Shown here one piece after another: positions 7,123 to 16,675 of a stretch of DNA of 64,000 nucleotides. Under the pieces are notes generated by a model. The model ran no database searches, was not told the DNA's origin, and saw only the letters and a list, made by a program, of their open reading frames with translations. The stretch spans positions 78,309 through 142,308 of the forward strand of contig JAFDZT010000002.1 of assembly GCA_018266735.1 (NCBI GenBank), in the 5' to 3' direction. Each line of letters opens with the position of its first letter. Within the stretch, counting starts at the first letter, position 1. This DNA comes from Bacteroidota bacterium (GTDB taxonomy: Bacteria > Bacteroidota > Ignavibacteria > Kapaibacteriales > Kapaibacteriaceae). Made by a program: the position numbers and the translations under genes.

Positions 7123-9972
7123 CCCGCGCAGCGTACTCCGCACATACTGACCGGTGATGCTATCTGCAATGTTCGCTATTTGTTCGGGTGTCCCCGTTGC
7201 CACGATGCGTCCGCCATCGCGTCCGCCTCCGGGCCCAAGGTCGATCACATGATCGGCATAGGTGACCACATCGAGATTGTGTTCGATCACCACCACCGTA
7301 TTGCCTTTGTCCACGAGTTTCGAGAGAAGTCGCAGCAACACGGCAATGTCTTCGAAATGCAATCCTGTGGTCGGCTCATCCAACAAATACAACGTCTTTC
7401 CCGTTCCCGTCTTCGAGAGTTCGGTAGCGAGCTTCACACGCTGGGCTTCGCCGCCCGAAAGCGTTGGTGCCTGCTGCCCAAGCGTGATGTAGGTGAGGCC
7501 CACATCCATGAGCGTCTGGAGCTTGTGCTTGATCTTCGGAATATCGACAAAGAGCTCCACGGCCTCTTCGACGGTCATGTCGAGCACATCGGCGATCGAC
7601 TTGCCCTTGAACCGCACGGCCAACGTCTCCGCATTGTATCGCTTGCCATTGCATGTATCGCACGGCACGTACACATCGGGCAGGAAGTTCATCTCGATCT
7701 TGCGGATCCCTGCCCCCTCGCATTCCTCGCATCGGCCTCCGCTCACATTGAACGAGAACCGTCCGGCCTTATAGCCGCGGATCTTGGCTTCGGGCAACAT
7801 GGTGAAGAAGTCGCGGATCTGCGTGAAGAGTCCGGTATAGGTAGCGGGATTACTGCGCGGTGTGCGACCGATGGGCGTTTGATCGATCTCGATCACCTTG
7901 TCGATGTTCGGCAGTCCTTCGATCTTGTCGTACGGAAGCGGCACCACTTCTGCATCGTAGAAATGTCGCGCAAGGATGGGATACAGCGTGTCGTTCACCA
8001 GCGTGCTCTTGCCGGATCCGCTCATTCCGGTCACACAGACGAACGTGCCCAGCGGGATCGTGAGATCGACGTTCTTCAGATTGTTGCCGCGTGCGCCATG
8101 CAGCTGCAACGTCTTCCCACTGCCGGTGCGACGGACGGCGGGAATGTCGAAGTGCTTCGTGCCGATGAGGTACTGCAACGTGAGCGACCGATCGGTGATC
8201 ACATCGCCCATGGTGCGGACGTTGGAAGGGTGGAAGGTGGCGATGATCTCGCCGCCGTGCACACCGGCGCCCGGACCGATGTCGATCACATGATCGGCCT
8301 CTTCGATCATCTCGCGATCGTGCTCCACCACCACAATGGAGTTACCGAGATCGCGCAATGCCTTCAGCGAGTCGATGAGCTTTCGATTATCGTGTTGATG
8401 CAGTCCGATGCTCGGCTCGTCGAGCACATACGTCACGCCCACCAACTGCGACCCGATCTGCGATGCAAGTCGAATGCGTTGCGACTCGCCACCAGAGAGT
8501 GTTCGAGCGCTTCGATCGAGCGTGAGATAGGTGAGTCCCACATCGCGCAAGAATCGAAGACGTGTGGTGATCTCTTTGAGGATGAGCGTTGCGATGATGC
8601 GCTGTCGTGCCGTGAGCTTCTCGAGCAAGGTTGCGAAGAACGCTTCTGCATCGATGATGTCCATAGTGGTCGCACCATGGATGTTGGTATCGGCGATGAG
8701 CACGAAGAGGTGCTCTTCCTTCAAACGCGCACCCTTGCAGGTTCTGCAGGGGATGCTCGAGAAATACTTCTCGATGGACTTTCGAATGGAGGGTGTGGCG
8801 GACTGATCGTATTGATGACGCAGACTTGGAAGAACACCAATGTACTTGTGACTATAGGATGTGTTCTTGTTCGTGCCATACTGCACGCTCACCGAACTTG
8901 CTTCCGTGCCGTAGAGCACGGCATCCTTCTGCTCCGCCGTGAGCGAGTGCAGGGGGACGTCGAGCGGGATCTTGCGCGCATCGCAGAACGATTCCACTTG
9001 TCGCCACAGCCACGTGTCGCGTTTACGTCCAAGCGGTGCGATACCGCCTGCACCAATGCTCTTCGATCCTTCGGGGATCACAAGGTCCAGATCGAAATCC
9101 CACGTCACCCCCAGACCTTCGCAAGCGCTACAGGCGCCGAACGGCGAGTTGAACGAGAACATGTTCGGTGCCGGGGTCTCGTAGGACCGACCGCAGGACG
9201 GACAGGAATAGCTGGTACTGAAGTAGAGATCGCGCCACTCGTCGGGGGCATGCTCGTGCAACACGTTCACGCCGGCCTCACCCATGTGCAGGGCGGCCTC
9301 GACACTTTCGGTAACGCGACGGCGCGACTCCGGGTCGACCGTGCATCGATCCACCACGAGATCGATGTTGTGCACCTTGTAGCGGGCGAGCTGCATGCCT
9401 TCCGTGATCTCGCGCAATTCTCCGTCCACGCGCACACGCAGGAAACCTTGACGTCGGAACTGGTCGAAGAGCTCACGATAGTGTCCCTTCCGCCCTTTCA
9501 CCATTGGAGCCAACACCTGCAACTTGCTTCCTAACGGAAGCGAGAGAATGGCATCGACGATCTGCTCTACGGTCTGCTGCTGCACGGGGATCTTGCAATC
9601 CACGCAATACTGGATGCCGACCTTGGCATAGAGCAGACGGAGATAGTCGTAGATCTCGGTGACGGTGCCAACGGTGGAACGGGGACTGGAACCGATGGAC
9701 TTCTGTTCGATGGAAATGGCGGGGGAGAGACCTTCGATCACGTCCACATCGGGCTTCTTCATCACACCAAGGAACTGCCGTGCATAGCTGCTCATGCACT
9801 CGACGTAACGGCGCTGTCCTTCTGCATAGATCGTGTCGAAGGCGAGACTGGACTTGCCGGAACCGCTCAGTCCTGTGACCACCACGAGCTGGTCGCGCGG
9901 GATCTCGATCGACACGTTCTTGAGATTGTGCTCCCGGGCACCTTTGACGATGATGGAGGTGATTTCGGTCAT
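7120..9972 (-). CDS. uvrA: Excinuclease ABC subunit A
   Basis: 950 residues, normal UvrA length. It has two ABC ATPase modules: Walker A motifs GLSGSGKSS near residues 34-42 and GMSGSGKST in the second half, each with an LSGGE(S/A)QR signature. Zinc-binding Cys pairs are present (CPSCG.., CRTCKGARL, and CEECEGAG...[10 protein letters not shown]). Family knowledge: a UvrA dimer scans DNA for bulky lesions and loads UvrB in nucleotide excision repair. I chose the ATG at 9972 (MTEITSII) over an in-frame TTG 9 nt upstream, because that TTG lies inside the -7 box. The ATG is 6 nt from the box, so the message may be leaderless. Confidence 0.98.
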   Translation of the reverse strand: MTEITSIIVKGAREHNLKNVSIEIPRDQLVVVTGLSGSGKSSLAFDTIYAEGQRRYVECMSSYARQFLGVMKKPDVDVIEGLSPAISIEQKSIGSSPRSTVGTVTEIYDYLRLLYAKVGIQYCVDCKIPVQQQTVEQIVDAILSLPLGSKLQVLAPMVKGRKGHYRELFDQFRRQGFLRVRVDGELREITEGMQLARYKVHNIDLVVDRCTVDPESRRRVTESVEAALHMGEAGVNVLHEHAPDEWRDLYFSTSYSCPSCGRSYETPAPNMFSFNSPFGACSACEGLGVTWDFDLDLVIPEGSKSIGAGGIAPLGRKRDTWLWRQVESFCDARKIPLDVPLHSLTAEQKDAVLYGTEASSVSVQYGTNKNTSYSHKYIGVLPSLRHQYDQSATPSIRKSIEKYFSSIPCRTCKGARLKEEHLFVLIADTNIHGATTMDIIDAEAFFATLLEKLTARQRIIATLILKEITTRLRFLRDVGLTYLTLDRSARTLSGGESQRIRLASQIGSQLVGVTYVLDEPSIGLHQHDNRKLIDSLKALRDLGNSIVVVEHDREMIEEADHVIDIGPGAGVHGGEIIATFHPSNVRTMGDVITDRSLTLQYLIGTKHFDIPAVRRTGSGKTLQLHGARGNNLKNVDLTIPLGTFVCVTGMSGSGKSTLVNDTLYPILARHFYDAEVVPLPYDKIEGLPNIDKVIEIDQTPIGRTPRSNPATYTGLFTQIRDFFTMLPEAKIRGYKAGRFSFNVSGGRCEECEGAGIRKIEMNFLPDVYVPCDTCNGKRYNAETLAVRFKGKSIADVLDMTVEEAVELFVDIPKIKHKLQTLMDVGLTYITLGQQAPTLSGGEAQRVKLATELSKTGTGKTLYLLDEPTTGLHFEDIAVLLRLLSKLVDKGNTVVVIEHNLDVVTYADHVIDLGPGGGRDGGRIVATGTPEQIANIADSITGQYVRSTLRG

Positions 9973-9978
9973 AACCGT

Positions 9979-9986
9979 CAAAAATA
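9979..9986 (-). promoter_or_regulatory. -7 promoter box (TATTTTTG) for uvrA
   Basis: Exact TAnnTTTG on the minus strand in the short gap after ftsK, ending 6 nt before the uvrA ATG. The predicted transcription start coincides with the start codon region. Confidence 0.65.
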
Positions 9987-9998
9987 CGGCAACGGGGC

Positions 9999-12800
9999 TT
10001 ACAAGTAGGCCTCTAGTTCTGATTCGCTCTGCAGCAGGACGATACGGCCCTTGGAGCCGTCGGGCGGACCGACGATGCCGGCCATCTCGAGCTCGTCCAC
10101 GATACGTGCTGCGCGTGCATAGCCGACCTTGAGGCGACGTTGCAACGTTGAGACCGAAGCCTGCTGCAACTGGATGAAGATGCGCGCGGCATCTTCGAAG
10201 AGCACGTCCCGATCGTCGTCACCACCACCACCGGGACCGCGCTTCGTGGCAACGCTGGGAAGGATGTAGGGCGAGGAGAAGCCCTTCTGTTTGCCGATCC
10301 ATTCGCAGATCTGCTCGACCTCTTCCGTACTGATGAAGGCATTCTGCATGCGGATGGGCTTCGTCATGTTCCCCGGATTGAAGAGCATGTCGCCATTACC
10401 GATCAAATGTTCTGCACCACTTGCATCGAGGATGGTTCGCGAGTCGATGCGCGACGCTGTTTGATAGGCGATACGCGCAGGGAAGTTGGCCTTGATGAGA
10501 CCCGTGACCACGTCGACGCTCGGACGTTGTGTAGCCACCACGCAGTGAATGCCCACTGCCCGTGCAAGCTGCGCGAGACGGACGATGGGCTCTTCGACCT
10601 CTTTCGAGGCCGTCATCATGAGGTCGGCCAATTCGTCGATGATCACCACGATGTACGGCATGGGCGTGAACGCAAAGCCGCTCTTGGGCTTCAACGATCC
10701 GTCCTTGGCCTTGCGATTGAAGTCGGCGATGTTCCGCTGTCCTGCCGCTGCCAAAATGCTATAGCGCTGCTGCATCTCTTCGACAACGCTCTTCAGCACG
10801 AGCACAGCGTTCGACGGCTCCGTGATGATGGTCTCGGTGATGTCGGGCGAGACGGCCATGAAGTGGTTCTTCAACGCCGTGTACAACGTCATCTCCACAC
10901 GCTTCGGATCGATGATCACGAACTTGAGATCGCGCGGATGCATCTTGTACAACAGCGAGGCGATGATGGTGTTGATGCCCACCGACTTTCCTTTGCCGGT
11001 TGCGCCGGCAATGAGCAAGTGCGGCATCTTCGTCAGATCGGCACAGTACACTTCGCCCACGACGGTCTTGCCCATGGCAATGGGCAGGCGGATCTCGGGA
11101 TTGTGATACTTGGGACTCTTGATGATCTCGCTGAAGCGGACCACAGCGGGATTGAGGTTGGGGATCTCGATGCCGACCGTGCCTCGACCGGGGATCGGCG
11201 CAATGATGCGAACACCTTGCGCCTTGAGGGCCAGGGCTATGTCGTCGGCCAACGATTCGATCTGCGACACCTTGATACCGGCCGCCGGCACGAACTCGTA
11301 CTGCGTGACCACCGGTCCGGGCTGCACTGTCAGATTCTCGATCTTGATGCGGAACGTTTCGAGCTTCTCCTGCAGGATGCGAGCCTTGTCCTTGAGCTCA
11401 TCGTCATCGATGCCCGAGTGCTCATCGGCAGGGACGAGCAGGTCGATCTTGGGCGACTTGTACTTGATCTCTTCATCGTACAGCAAGGAGCTGCGCATCG
11501 TCACTTCGGGTTCTTTGTCGGACTCTTGCACGGTGAGCGTGAGCGGTCGCGTGATCGTCACGCCACGCTGATCGTCTTGCTCGTCGTCCTCATCCTCGTC
11601 ATCGCGCGGTGCTTGCGCAAAGAGCGGGAGCTCTTCTTCTTCCACATGTTCAGTGGGACGGCGGACCTTGATGGAACGGTCGGGATGCAAGGTGGCAAGG
11701 CGTCGCTCCACGTCGCTCAGGTTCACGCTCTCGGGTCCGTGCGGGACATCGCGCTCTTGCTGTGCACTTGCACGTTCATCCGTTGCCTCATCCACGCGCG
11801 GCTTCGGACGCAGGATGCGCACACTGCCACTGAGCGCACCACTTGGAACGGTTCCGGTGGTGGGAGTCGGCTCGACGTTCTTTGGTGCCTGCTGAATGGC
11901 GGCCATGGCATCGTCATCATCCGTCGAACGAAGTTCGACGGCGCCTTTCGGTCGCAGGGCCTTGAACCAACCACTCATGCCGGTAGCCGTTTGCAATGGT
12001 GGTGCGACGCTATCCATCTCGTCGTCCGCGCCATCCACGTCGATCTCCTCATCCTCCTCGCCACCCTCCATCGACCTTGTGGCCATGCGGTCTTTCACCG
12101 AAGCCCAACCAAGGCGGGCCTTGAGGGCCGTCTGTCCGAGGTCGACGTTGAATCCGAAGACAAGCACGAAGCCCATGGACACGAGCATGACGATCACCGA
12201 GCCGATGGCACCGATGAGCTGTGTGATGACGCCGGCAAAGAACTGTCCGATGGCACCACTGGCCTCGGGCGGAAGGGCGGGCATCCAGGACACGGTCTGC
12301 AATGTGCCCAGCAAGGAGGCAAGGGCCACGCCAAAGGTGATGGTGGCAATGCTCTTGCGCGTGAGCACGGCGTTGATGCGTTGTGTGGTGTAGAGGGCAT
12401 AGGCCCAGAAGAACATGAGCACGGGGAAGCAGAGCGACCAGATGCCGATGGTGGCATGGTAGAACCAGTGCGAGAGCACGGCGCCCAGCAGACCGAGCCA
12501 ATTGTGCGTGGTCTCGAACTTCACACGCAGGGCATCATCACCTCGCATCACGCCCATCACGTCGCGCATGGTGAGCTCTGCGTTGGCTTCGTCCTTGGCG
12601 GTGTACGAGAGGAGGGCGATCAATAACAAGGCCGCACTCACCGCGATCAACACGGCAATGATGCGATACCTGCCAATAAGGTCGTTGTTCTGTTTGATCG
12701 TCCGTTGTCCACGCGGCGGCGGGGCCGGCTCGTTATCGAGCGGCGTTTGCCGATCTTGCGGGGGAACGCGACGAATGGAGATATGATCCGGTCGTGCCAT
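9999..12800 (-). CDS. ftsK: DNA translocase FtsK
   Basis: 933 residues. A short Pro/Arg-rich start is followed by four membrane segments (about 40-230), an acidic low-complexity linker (about 240-480), the FtsK motor domain with Walker A ([10 protein letters not shown]) and a DELADLMM Walker-B region, and a C-terminal gamma winged helix (about 865-933, with [24 protein letters not shown]). Family knowledge: a septal hexamer that pumps DNA and activates XerCD at dif during division. The ATG at 12800 was chosen over in-frame codons upstream because an AGGAAGA ribosome site precedes it. A -7 box lies 40 nt farther up. It is divergent from kdsA. Confidence 0.96.
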   Translation of the reverse strand: MARPDHISIRRVPPQDRQTPLDNEPAPPPRGQRTIKQNNDLIGRYRIIAVLIAVSAALLLIALLSYTAKDEANAELTMRDVMGVMRGDDALRVKFETTHNWLGLLGAVLSHWFYHATIGIWSLCFPVLMFFWAYALYTTQRINAVLTRKSIATITFGVALASLLGTLQTVSWMPALPPEASGAIGQFFAGVITQLIGAIGSVIVMLVSMGFVLVFGFNVDLGQTALKARLGWASVKDRMATRSMEGGEEDEEIDVDGADDEMDSVAPPLQTATGMSGWFKALRPKGAVELRSTDDDDAMAAIQQAPKNVEPTPTTGTVPSGALSGSVRILRPKPRVDEATDERASAQQERDVPHGPESVNLSDVERRLATLHPDRSIKVRRPTEHVEEEELPLFAQAPRDDEDEDDEQDDQRGVTITRPLTLTVQESDKEPEVTMRSSLLYDEEIKYKSPKIDLLVPADEHSGIDDDELKDKARILQEKLETFRIKIENLTVQPGPVVTQYEFVPAAGIKVSQIESLADDIALALKAQGVRIIAPIPGRGTVGIEIPNLNPAVVRFSEIIKSPKYHNPEIRLPIAMGKTVVGEVYCADLTKMPHLLIAGATGKGKSVGINTIIASLLYKMHPRDLKFVIIDPKRVEMTLYTALKNHFMAVSPDITETIITEPSNAVLVLKSVVEEMQQRYSILAAAGQRNIADFNRKAKDGSLKPKSGFAFTPMPYIVVIIDELADLMMTASKEVEEPIVRLAQLARAVGIHCVVATQRPSVDVVTGLIKANFPARIAYQTASRIDSRTILDASGAEHLIGNGDMLFNPGNMTKPIRMQNAFISTEEVEQICEWIGKQKGFSSPYILPSVATKRGPGGGGDDDRDVLFEDAARIFIQLQQASVSTLQRRLKVGYARAARIVDELEMAGIVGPPDGSKGRIVLLQSESELEAYL

Positions 12801-12840
12801 TCTTCCTCTTTTGCTGCGCGGCGGCTGCATGCCGCACGAA

Positions 12841-12848
12841 CAAATGTA
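12841..12848 (-). promoter_or_regulatory. -7 promoter box (TACATTTG) for ftsK
   Basis: Exact TAnnTTTG on the minus strand in the 88-bp gap between divergent ftsK and kdsA, 40 nt before the ftsK ATG. A shorter look-alike, TAATTTG (one base missing from the spacer), lies on the plus strand at 12858-12864 and could serve kdsA. Confidence 0.6.
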
Positions 12849-12888
12849 CGAAGCATGATAATTTGAAGCCTCACACCATCGGAACAAC

Positions 12889-13674
12889 ATGAACCTCGAC
12901 CCTTCTCGACTTCTCCTGATCGCCGGTCCGTGCGTGGTCGAATCGCTCGACCTTTTGCGCACCGTGGCCGATGCCATGCTCACGGCAACGCGCGACCTTC
13001 CCGTGCAGTACGTGTTCAAGAGCTCGTATCGCAAGGCCAATCGCACGAGTGCGAACTCGTTTCAGGGCATTGGCGATGAGCTTGCATTGCAACACCTTGC
13101 AACGATCCGCGAAGAATTTGGTGTAGCGTTGCTCACCGACTTTCACACCGAGGCCGAAGCTGCCCTTGCCGCGCAGTACGTGGATGTATTGCAGGTGCCG
13201 GCGTTCTTGAGTCGACAGACCTCCTTGCTCGAAGCGGCAGCCCGAACGGGCAAAGTGGTCAACATTAAAAAAGCACAGTTCATGGCGCCCGACGACATGC
13301 CGAAGGCCGCCGCCAAGGTCGCCGCCGCCGGAAACGATCAGATCTGGCTCACGGAACGCGGGACAACATTCGGGTATCATGATCTGGTGGTGGACTATCG
13401 CGGACTGGTCGACATGAAGGCAACCGGCTATCCTGTGATCTTCGACGCCACGCATTCCGTGCAACGTCCGAGCGTGGGCGCACAGTCGGGCGGACAGCCA
13501 CAGTACATCCTCCCGCTGGCCTGCGCTGCCGTGGCTGTTGGCGTGAACGGACTGTTCGTGGAAACGCATCCCGATCCTGCCCATGCCTTGAGCGATGCCG
13601 CAACACAACTGCCGTTGGACCGCATGGAGATGTTCCTGGACCGCGTGCTCGGCATCTGGGGCGCAGCACGATGA
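12889..13674 (+). CDS. kdsA: 3-deoxy-8-phosphooctulonate synthase (KDO-8-P synthase), metal-dependent type
   Basis: 261 residues. It condenses phosphoenolpyruvate with arabinose-5-phosphate, the first committed step of KDO for lipid A/LPS core. Conserved blocks are IAGPCVVES (11-19), FKSSYRKANR, LTDFHTEAEA, QVPAFLSRQT, VNIKKAQF, TERGTTFGY, FDATHSVQ, ETHPDPAHALSD. Cys15 in IAGPC occupies the position of the metal-binding Cys11 of Aquifex KdsA; the E. coli enzyme has Asn there, so this should be the metal-dependent class. First gene of a five-gene run linked by overlaps to lptC, tpiA, pgsA and pgpA. Confidence 0.96.
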   Translation: MNLDPSRLLLIAGPCVVESLDLLRTVADAMLTATRDLPVQYVFKSSYRKANRTSANSFQGIGDELALQHLATIREEFGVALLTDFHTEAEAALAAQYVDVLQVPAFLSRQTSLLEAAARTGKVVNIKKAQFMAPDDMPKAAAKVAAAGNDQIWLTERGTTFGYHDLVVDYRGLVDMKATGYPVIFDATHSVQRPSVGAQSGGQPQYILPLACAAVAVGVNGLFVETHPDPAHALSDAATQLPLDRMEMFLDRVLGIWGAAR

Positions 13675-14204
13675 GAACCATGGCGTTCACGTTCCGCTGC
13701 ACATTGGCTGCATTGATGGCTTGCTCGAATGGTGCCCAGCAACCGTCGGTGAAGGAAGACCCGCTCGACAAACAACCTTCGCACATCTCCTACAATGTGC
13801 ATGTGACGTTCCTGGATTCTGCCAACCGCAAGGCCGTGTTGCAGTCGGCCGTTGCGCGTGTGTGGGACGAGAAGCAGGAGACCACCATGGGCGATACGGT
13901 GATCGTGGACTTCTATTCGCAAACGTCACAGCAACGATTGGCCCGTCTCACGTCCGACAGTGCACTGATCGATGATCGCACCAAGAACATGACGGCCATC
14001 GGACATGTGTATGTGTGGAGCGACAGTTCTCGCACCTCGCTCACGACCACGCGACTCAATTGGGATAATCAACGGGCCAAACTCTACTCCACCGAGTACG
14101 TGAAGATCGTCTCGCCCAAGGAGACCATCGAAGGACAGGGCTTCGAGTCCGATCAATACCTTACCAACTACCGGATCTTCCGCGTTCGAGGAGTGCACCG
14201 ATGA
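13671..14204 (+). CDS. lptC: LptC-like LPS-export periplasmic lipoprotein
   Basis: 177 residues. The N-terminus has a short hydrophobic stretch ending in a lipobox-like LMAC-S (about 15-19), so it may be a lipoprotein. The body has the LptC/OstA-like pattern: a repeated beta-strand scaffold with LTSDSALIDDRTKNMTAIGHV, and a later GQGFESDQYLTNYRIF block (about 155-170) typical of LptC in Bacteroidota. Family knowledge: LptC links the LptB2FG transporter to LptA in carrying LPS across the periplasm. The ATG overlaps the kdsA stop in a 4-bp ATGA junction, matching its LPS role. Confidence 0.82.
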   Translation: MRTMAFTFRCTLAALMACSNGAQQPSVKEDPLDKQPSHISYNVHVTFLDSANRKAVLQSAVARVWDEKQETTMGDTVIVDFYSQTSQQRLARLTSDSALIDDRTKNMTAIGHVYVWSDSSRTSLTTTRLNWDNQRAKLYSTEYVKIVSPKETIEGQGFESDQYLTNYRIFRVRGVHR

Positions 14205-14965
14205 AACACATGATCGTCGCCGGCAACTGGAAAATGCACACGACGGCCGCCGAGGCCGCAGCCCTGGCCGCAGAGGTGGTGACGTTGGTAGGGAAGCAGG
14301 GTGGCACGGCACCTACGGCTGACGTGGTGATCTGTCCGCCCTTCACATCGCTCGACGCCGTCGTCGCCGTTACCGCCGATACATCCGTGCACGTTGGTGC
14401 ACAAGACTGTCACCACGAACATCACGGCGCCTTCACGGGCGATGTAAGCGCTTCCATGATCCGTGCTGTTGGATGCTCGCACGTGATCGTTGGCCATAGC
14501 GAACGTCGACGCTACCATCACGAAACCGACACGTTGATCGCCTCCAAGGTCCTTGCCGCCCTTGCCGAAGGCCTTGTGCCCATTGTCTGCGTGGGCGAGA
14601 CCCTCGACGAACGCGAGGCGAACATCACCACGCAGGTGATCACCACACAGCTCGAGACCATCCTGCAGATCGTGGGAGCAGAACGCATGCAACAATGCAT
14701 CGTGGCCTATGAACCGGTGTGGGCCATCGGCACAGGTCGGGCCGCCACTGCTGAGCAAGCGCAAGAGGTGCATGCCACCATTGCGGCATTGTTGGCGAAG
14801 GCCGGTGTGCATGTTCCCATTCTGTATGGCGGAAGTGTGACGGCCGAGAATGCTGCAACGCTCTTTGCGGGCGCCGACGTGTATGGAGCATTGGTCGGTG
14901 GCGCCTCGCTCAAGGCCGACGCCTTTGCGGCCATCGTGGCAGCGGCGGGAGCGCAGATGCAATGA
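14201..14965 (+). CDS. tpiA: Triosephosphate isomerase
   Basis: 254 residues, standard length. It starts MKHMIVAGNWKMHTT with the substrate Lys in NWKM (residues about 9-12). It has CPPFTSLDAV, VGAQDCHHEHHGAFTGD, the catalytic His in IVGHSERR, the catalytic Glu in the AYEPVWAIGTGRAA loop, and the phosphate-binding LYGGSVTAENAA and ALVGGASL segments. It interconverts dihydroxyacetone phosphate and glyceraldehyde-3-phosphate. It sits between lptC and pgsA with 4-bp overlaps on both sides. The link may reflect glycerol-phosphate supply for the phospholipid genes that follow. Confidence 0.98.
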   Translation: MKHMIVAGNWKMHTTAAEAAALAAEVVTLVGKQGGTAPTADVVICPPFTSLDAVVAVTADTSVHVGAQDCHHEHHGAFTGDVSASMIRAVGCSHVIVGHSERRRYHHETDTLIASKVLAALAEGLVPIVCVGETLDEREANITTQVITTQLETILQIVGAERMQQCIVAYEPVWAIGTGRAATAEQAQEVHATIAALLAKAGVHVPILYGGSVTAENAATLFAGADVYGALVGGASLKADAFAAIVAAAGAQMQ

Positions 14966-15546
14966 CGTATACGGTTGCCAACATTCTCACGCTGTCGCGG
15001 TTCTTCATTGCACCGATCTTCCTCGTCTGCATTCTGAGCGGACGTCCATGGGGCATGGATGCCGCCATCGTCCTGTTTCTCGTGGGGGCGCTCACTGATT
15101 ACTTCGACGGACTCACGGCGCGCGCCTTGAATGAGGAGTCGGAGATCGGACAGTATCTGGACCCGCTTGCCGACAAGGTCCTGACCACATCGGCATGGAT
15201 CGCTTTCTGGATGGTGGACGTGATGCCATTGTGGATGGTCATCGTCATCATCGTCCGCGACTTCGGCACCACGGTCTTGCGAAGCATTGCCACATCGCGT
15301 GAACACCACTTTCACACGTCGCGAACGGCCAAGTGGAAGACCTTTGTACAGATGTGCTTCATCGTGTATGCCTTGGCCCTGCTGTGGTTGCTGCACACGT
15401 CGTTCATCTCTGTCGATCGTGATGCAGTACGTGCCGTGCTGTATTCGCCGTCCACGTACGGTGTGATCCTTGTGATCACGCTCTTCACGCTCTATACGTT
15501 CCTCGAATATGTTGTCGTCAACCGACGGCTCTTCCGTCGTGGATAA
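14962..15546 (+). CDS. pgsA: CDP-diacylglycerol-glycerol-3-phosphate 3-phosphatidyltransferase
   Basis: 194 residues with about four to five membrane helices. It carries the CDP-alcohol phosphotransferase signature: DYFDG followed by LTAR, then G, then LDPLADKV (about residues 46-75), with the metal-binding Asp residues intact. It starts MTYTVANILTLSRFF, typical of the family. It makes phosphatidylglycerophosphate in the inner membrane. The next gene, pgpA, removes the phosphate, so the two steps to phosphatidylglycerol are encoded side by side. The start overlaps the tpiA stop by 4 bp. Confidence 0.95.
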   Translation: MTYTVANILTLSRFFIAPIFLVCILSGRPWGMDAAIVLFLVGALTDYFDGLTARALNEESEIGQYLDPLADKVLTTSAWIAFWMVDVMPLWMVIVIIVRDFGTTVLRSIATSREHHFHTSRTAKWKTFVQMCFIVYALALLWLLHTSFISVDRDAVRAVLYSPSTYGVILVITLFTLYTFLEYVVVNRRLFRRG

Positions 15547-16069
15547 CGCCGCCACGCCCGCCGTGCGCTGGACCCAACTGGGTCTGGCCGGACAGCTTGC
15601 CACCGTTGGTGGCATCGGTCTGTTGCCGCTTGCGCCGGGATCATGGTGCTCGCTCATCGTGGCACTTCCGGCCGTGTTGTTCCCGCTCTCGCAGGACGCC
15701 GTGCGCATCGGCTATCTCGCTGCTTCTCTCGTCTTTGCCATCGTTTCGCCCTATGCCGTGCGCACATCGCAACAGCGGTGGGGGAACGATCCGTCGCATG
15801 TGGTGATCGACGAAGCACTCGGAATGTCGATGATCCTCATACTTCCGTACGCCTATCTCGGATGGTGGTGGTGGGCCGGAAGTGTGGCCTTGTTCCGGCT
15901 CTTCGACATTCGAAAACCGTGGCCCATGAACGTTATCAACGCTCGCACGGAGTGGTGGGCCGTGATGGCCGACGATGTGGTCGCTGCCCTAACAACGGCT
16001 CTGGTACTGCATTTGGGGCTGATCGGGCAAACTGTGTTGGCCACGATCGTCCTTGGAATGCGACACTGA
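15509..16069 (+). CDS. pgpA: Phosphatidylglycerophosphatase A
   Basis: 186-residue membrane protein. PgpA hallmarks are GGIGLLPLAPGSWCSL, DPSHVVIDEALGM (acidic pair) and WAVMADDVVAA, with hydrophobic helices around them, including a Trp-rich WWWWAG segment. It dephosphorylates phosphatidylglycerophosphate made by PgsA. The ATG start overlaps pgsA by 38 bp. A GTG at 15539 would leave an 8-bp overlap and is an alternative. No clear ribosome site distinguishes them. Confidence 0.92.
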   Translation: MLSSTDGSSVVDNAATPAVRWTQLGLAGQLATVGGIGLLPLAPGSWCSLIVALPAVLFPLSQDAVRIGYLAASLVFAIVSPYAVRTSQQRWGNDPSHVVIDEALGMSMILILPYAYLGWWWWAGSVALFRLFDIRKPWPMNVINARTEWWAVMADDVVAALTTALVLHLGLIGQTVLATIVLGMRH

Positions 16070-16259
16070 TCGGTGGAAAACCGACGTCGTTCCGACCTCC
16101 GCACGGACCGCATCCCCACACGATCTCCCATACCCCGTCGGCCTGAGAAGTGCATGAATCCAAGCTTTGTGGATAACTCTTCCTTGCATACCCTGATGAA
16201 CACTTGATATTTTCGAGCTGCAAGAATGTTTTATCAACATCTTTTTGTGGGGATTCACT
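16070..16259 (+). promoter_or_regulatory. Non-coding gap with probable HU promoter (TATTTTCG at 16208-16215)
   Basis: This 190-bp stretch holds no convincing gene or RNA. At 16208-16215 it has TATTTTCG, a one-mismatch form of TAnnTTTG that is identical to the box before secG (57217-57224). Similar bases follow both boxes (GAG then CTGCA/CTTGCA). The implied HU leader is about 40 nt, with a weak GTGGGG ribosome site at 16246-16251. Confidence 0.5.
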
Positions 16260-16616
16260 ATGAATCGTGCAGAGCTGGTCGAAAAGATCGCATCCTCTGT
16301 TGGCCTCTCGAAGGCGCAAGCAGACACAGCGTTGGCAGCAACGTTGGATGCAGTGAAGAAGGAACTTGGCGGCGGCGGAAGTGTGTCGCTCGTTGGTTTC
16401 GGAACGTTCAGTGTTTCTAAGCGTGCTGCTCGTAAGGGCAAGAACCCACGCACAGGCGAGACGATCAAGATCGCTGCGCGTAAGGTGCCAAAGTTCAGCG
16501 CCGGTAAGGAACTGAAGATGATCGCGAACGGCGAAAAGAAGGCCGGTGCTCCAAAGGCAGCAGCCTCCAAGAAGGCCGCTCCGAAGAAGGCAGCAGCCAA
16601 GGGAAAGAAGAAGTAA
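16260..16616 (+). CDS. HU-family DNA-binding protein with Lys/Ala-rich tail
   Basis: 118 residues. Residues 1-90 are the HU/IHF fold: [18 protein letters not shown], the DNA-intercalating arm [12 protein letters not shown], and [12 protein letters not shown]. The last 25-30 residues are a basic Ala/Lys/Pro-rich tail reminiscent of histone-H1-like tails, longer than canonical HU (about 90 residues). It probably bends and compacts DNA. I chose the ATG at 16260 rather than one 15 nt upstream, because MNRAEL is the conserved family start. It is monocistronic, with its own terminator. Confidence 0.95.
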   Translation: MNRAELVEKIASSVGLSKAQADTALAATLDAVKKELGGGGSVSLVGFGTFSVSKRAARKGKNPRTGETIKIAARKVPKFSAGKELKMIANGEKKAGAPKAAASKKAAPKKAAAKGKKK

Positions 16617-16630
16617 TCTTGTCGAAATGA

Positions 16631-16658
16631 AAAGCCCGCCTTTGGCGGGCTTTTTTTT
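16631..16658 (+). terminator. Intrinsic terminator after the HU gene
   Basis: A perfect 7-bp GC-rich stem (GCCCGCC / GGCGGGC, 16634-16640 and 16644-16650) with a TTT loop is flanked by AAA upstream and followed by eight T. It lies 17 nt beyond the HU stop codon. It is the clearest intrinsic terminator in the window. Confidence 0.93.
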
Positions 16659-16662
16659 GCCC

Positions 16663-16670
16663 TACCTTTG
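16663..16670 (+). promoter_or_regulatory. -7 promoter box (TACCTTTG) for pyrB-carB-prmC
   Basis: Exact TAnnTTTG only 5 nt before the pyrB ATG at 16676, immediately after the HU terminator. A TTTG that could act as the -33 element lies at 16641-16644, inside the terminator hairpin. The predicted transcription start is at or next to the ATG, so the message is probably leaderless. Confidence 0.7.
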
Positions 16671-16675
16671 TATTC

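Noticed and set aside
6853-9534. A long plus-strand open frame of 893 codons opposite uvrA
   Set aside because: It lies wholly inside the highly conserved uvrA gene, has no recognisable domain, and reflects the codon bias of the real gene on the other strand.
10407-12626. A 739-codon plus-strand open frame opposite ftsK
   Set aside because: His/Asp-rich translation without domains, and it is the complement of ftsK. It is a shadow frame.
14707-15708. A 333-codon minus-strand open frame across tpiA, pgsA and pgpA
   Set aside because: It crosses three well-supported genes on the other strand and has no recognisable motif.
16070-16259. A small RNA or riboswitch in the 190-bp gap before HU
   Set aside because: I found no strong hairpin or conserved aptamer-like pattern. 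Only a promoter-like box is supportable.
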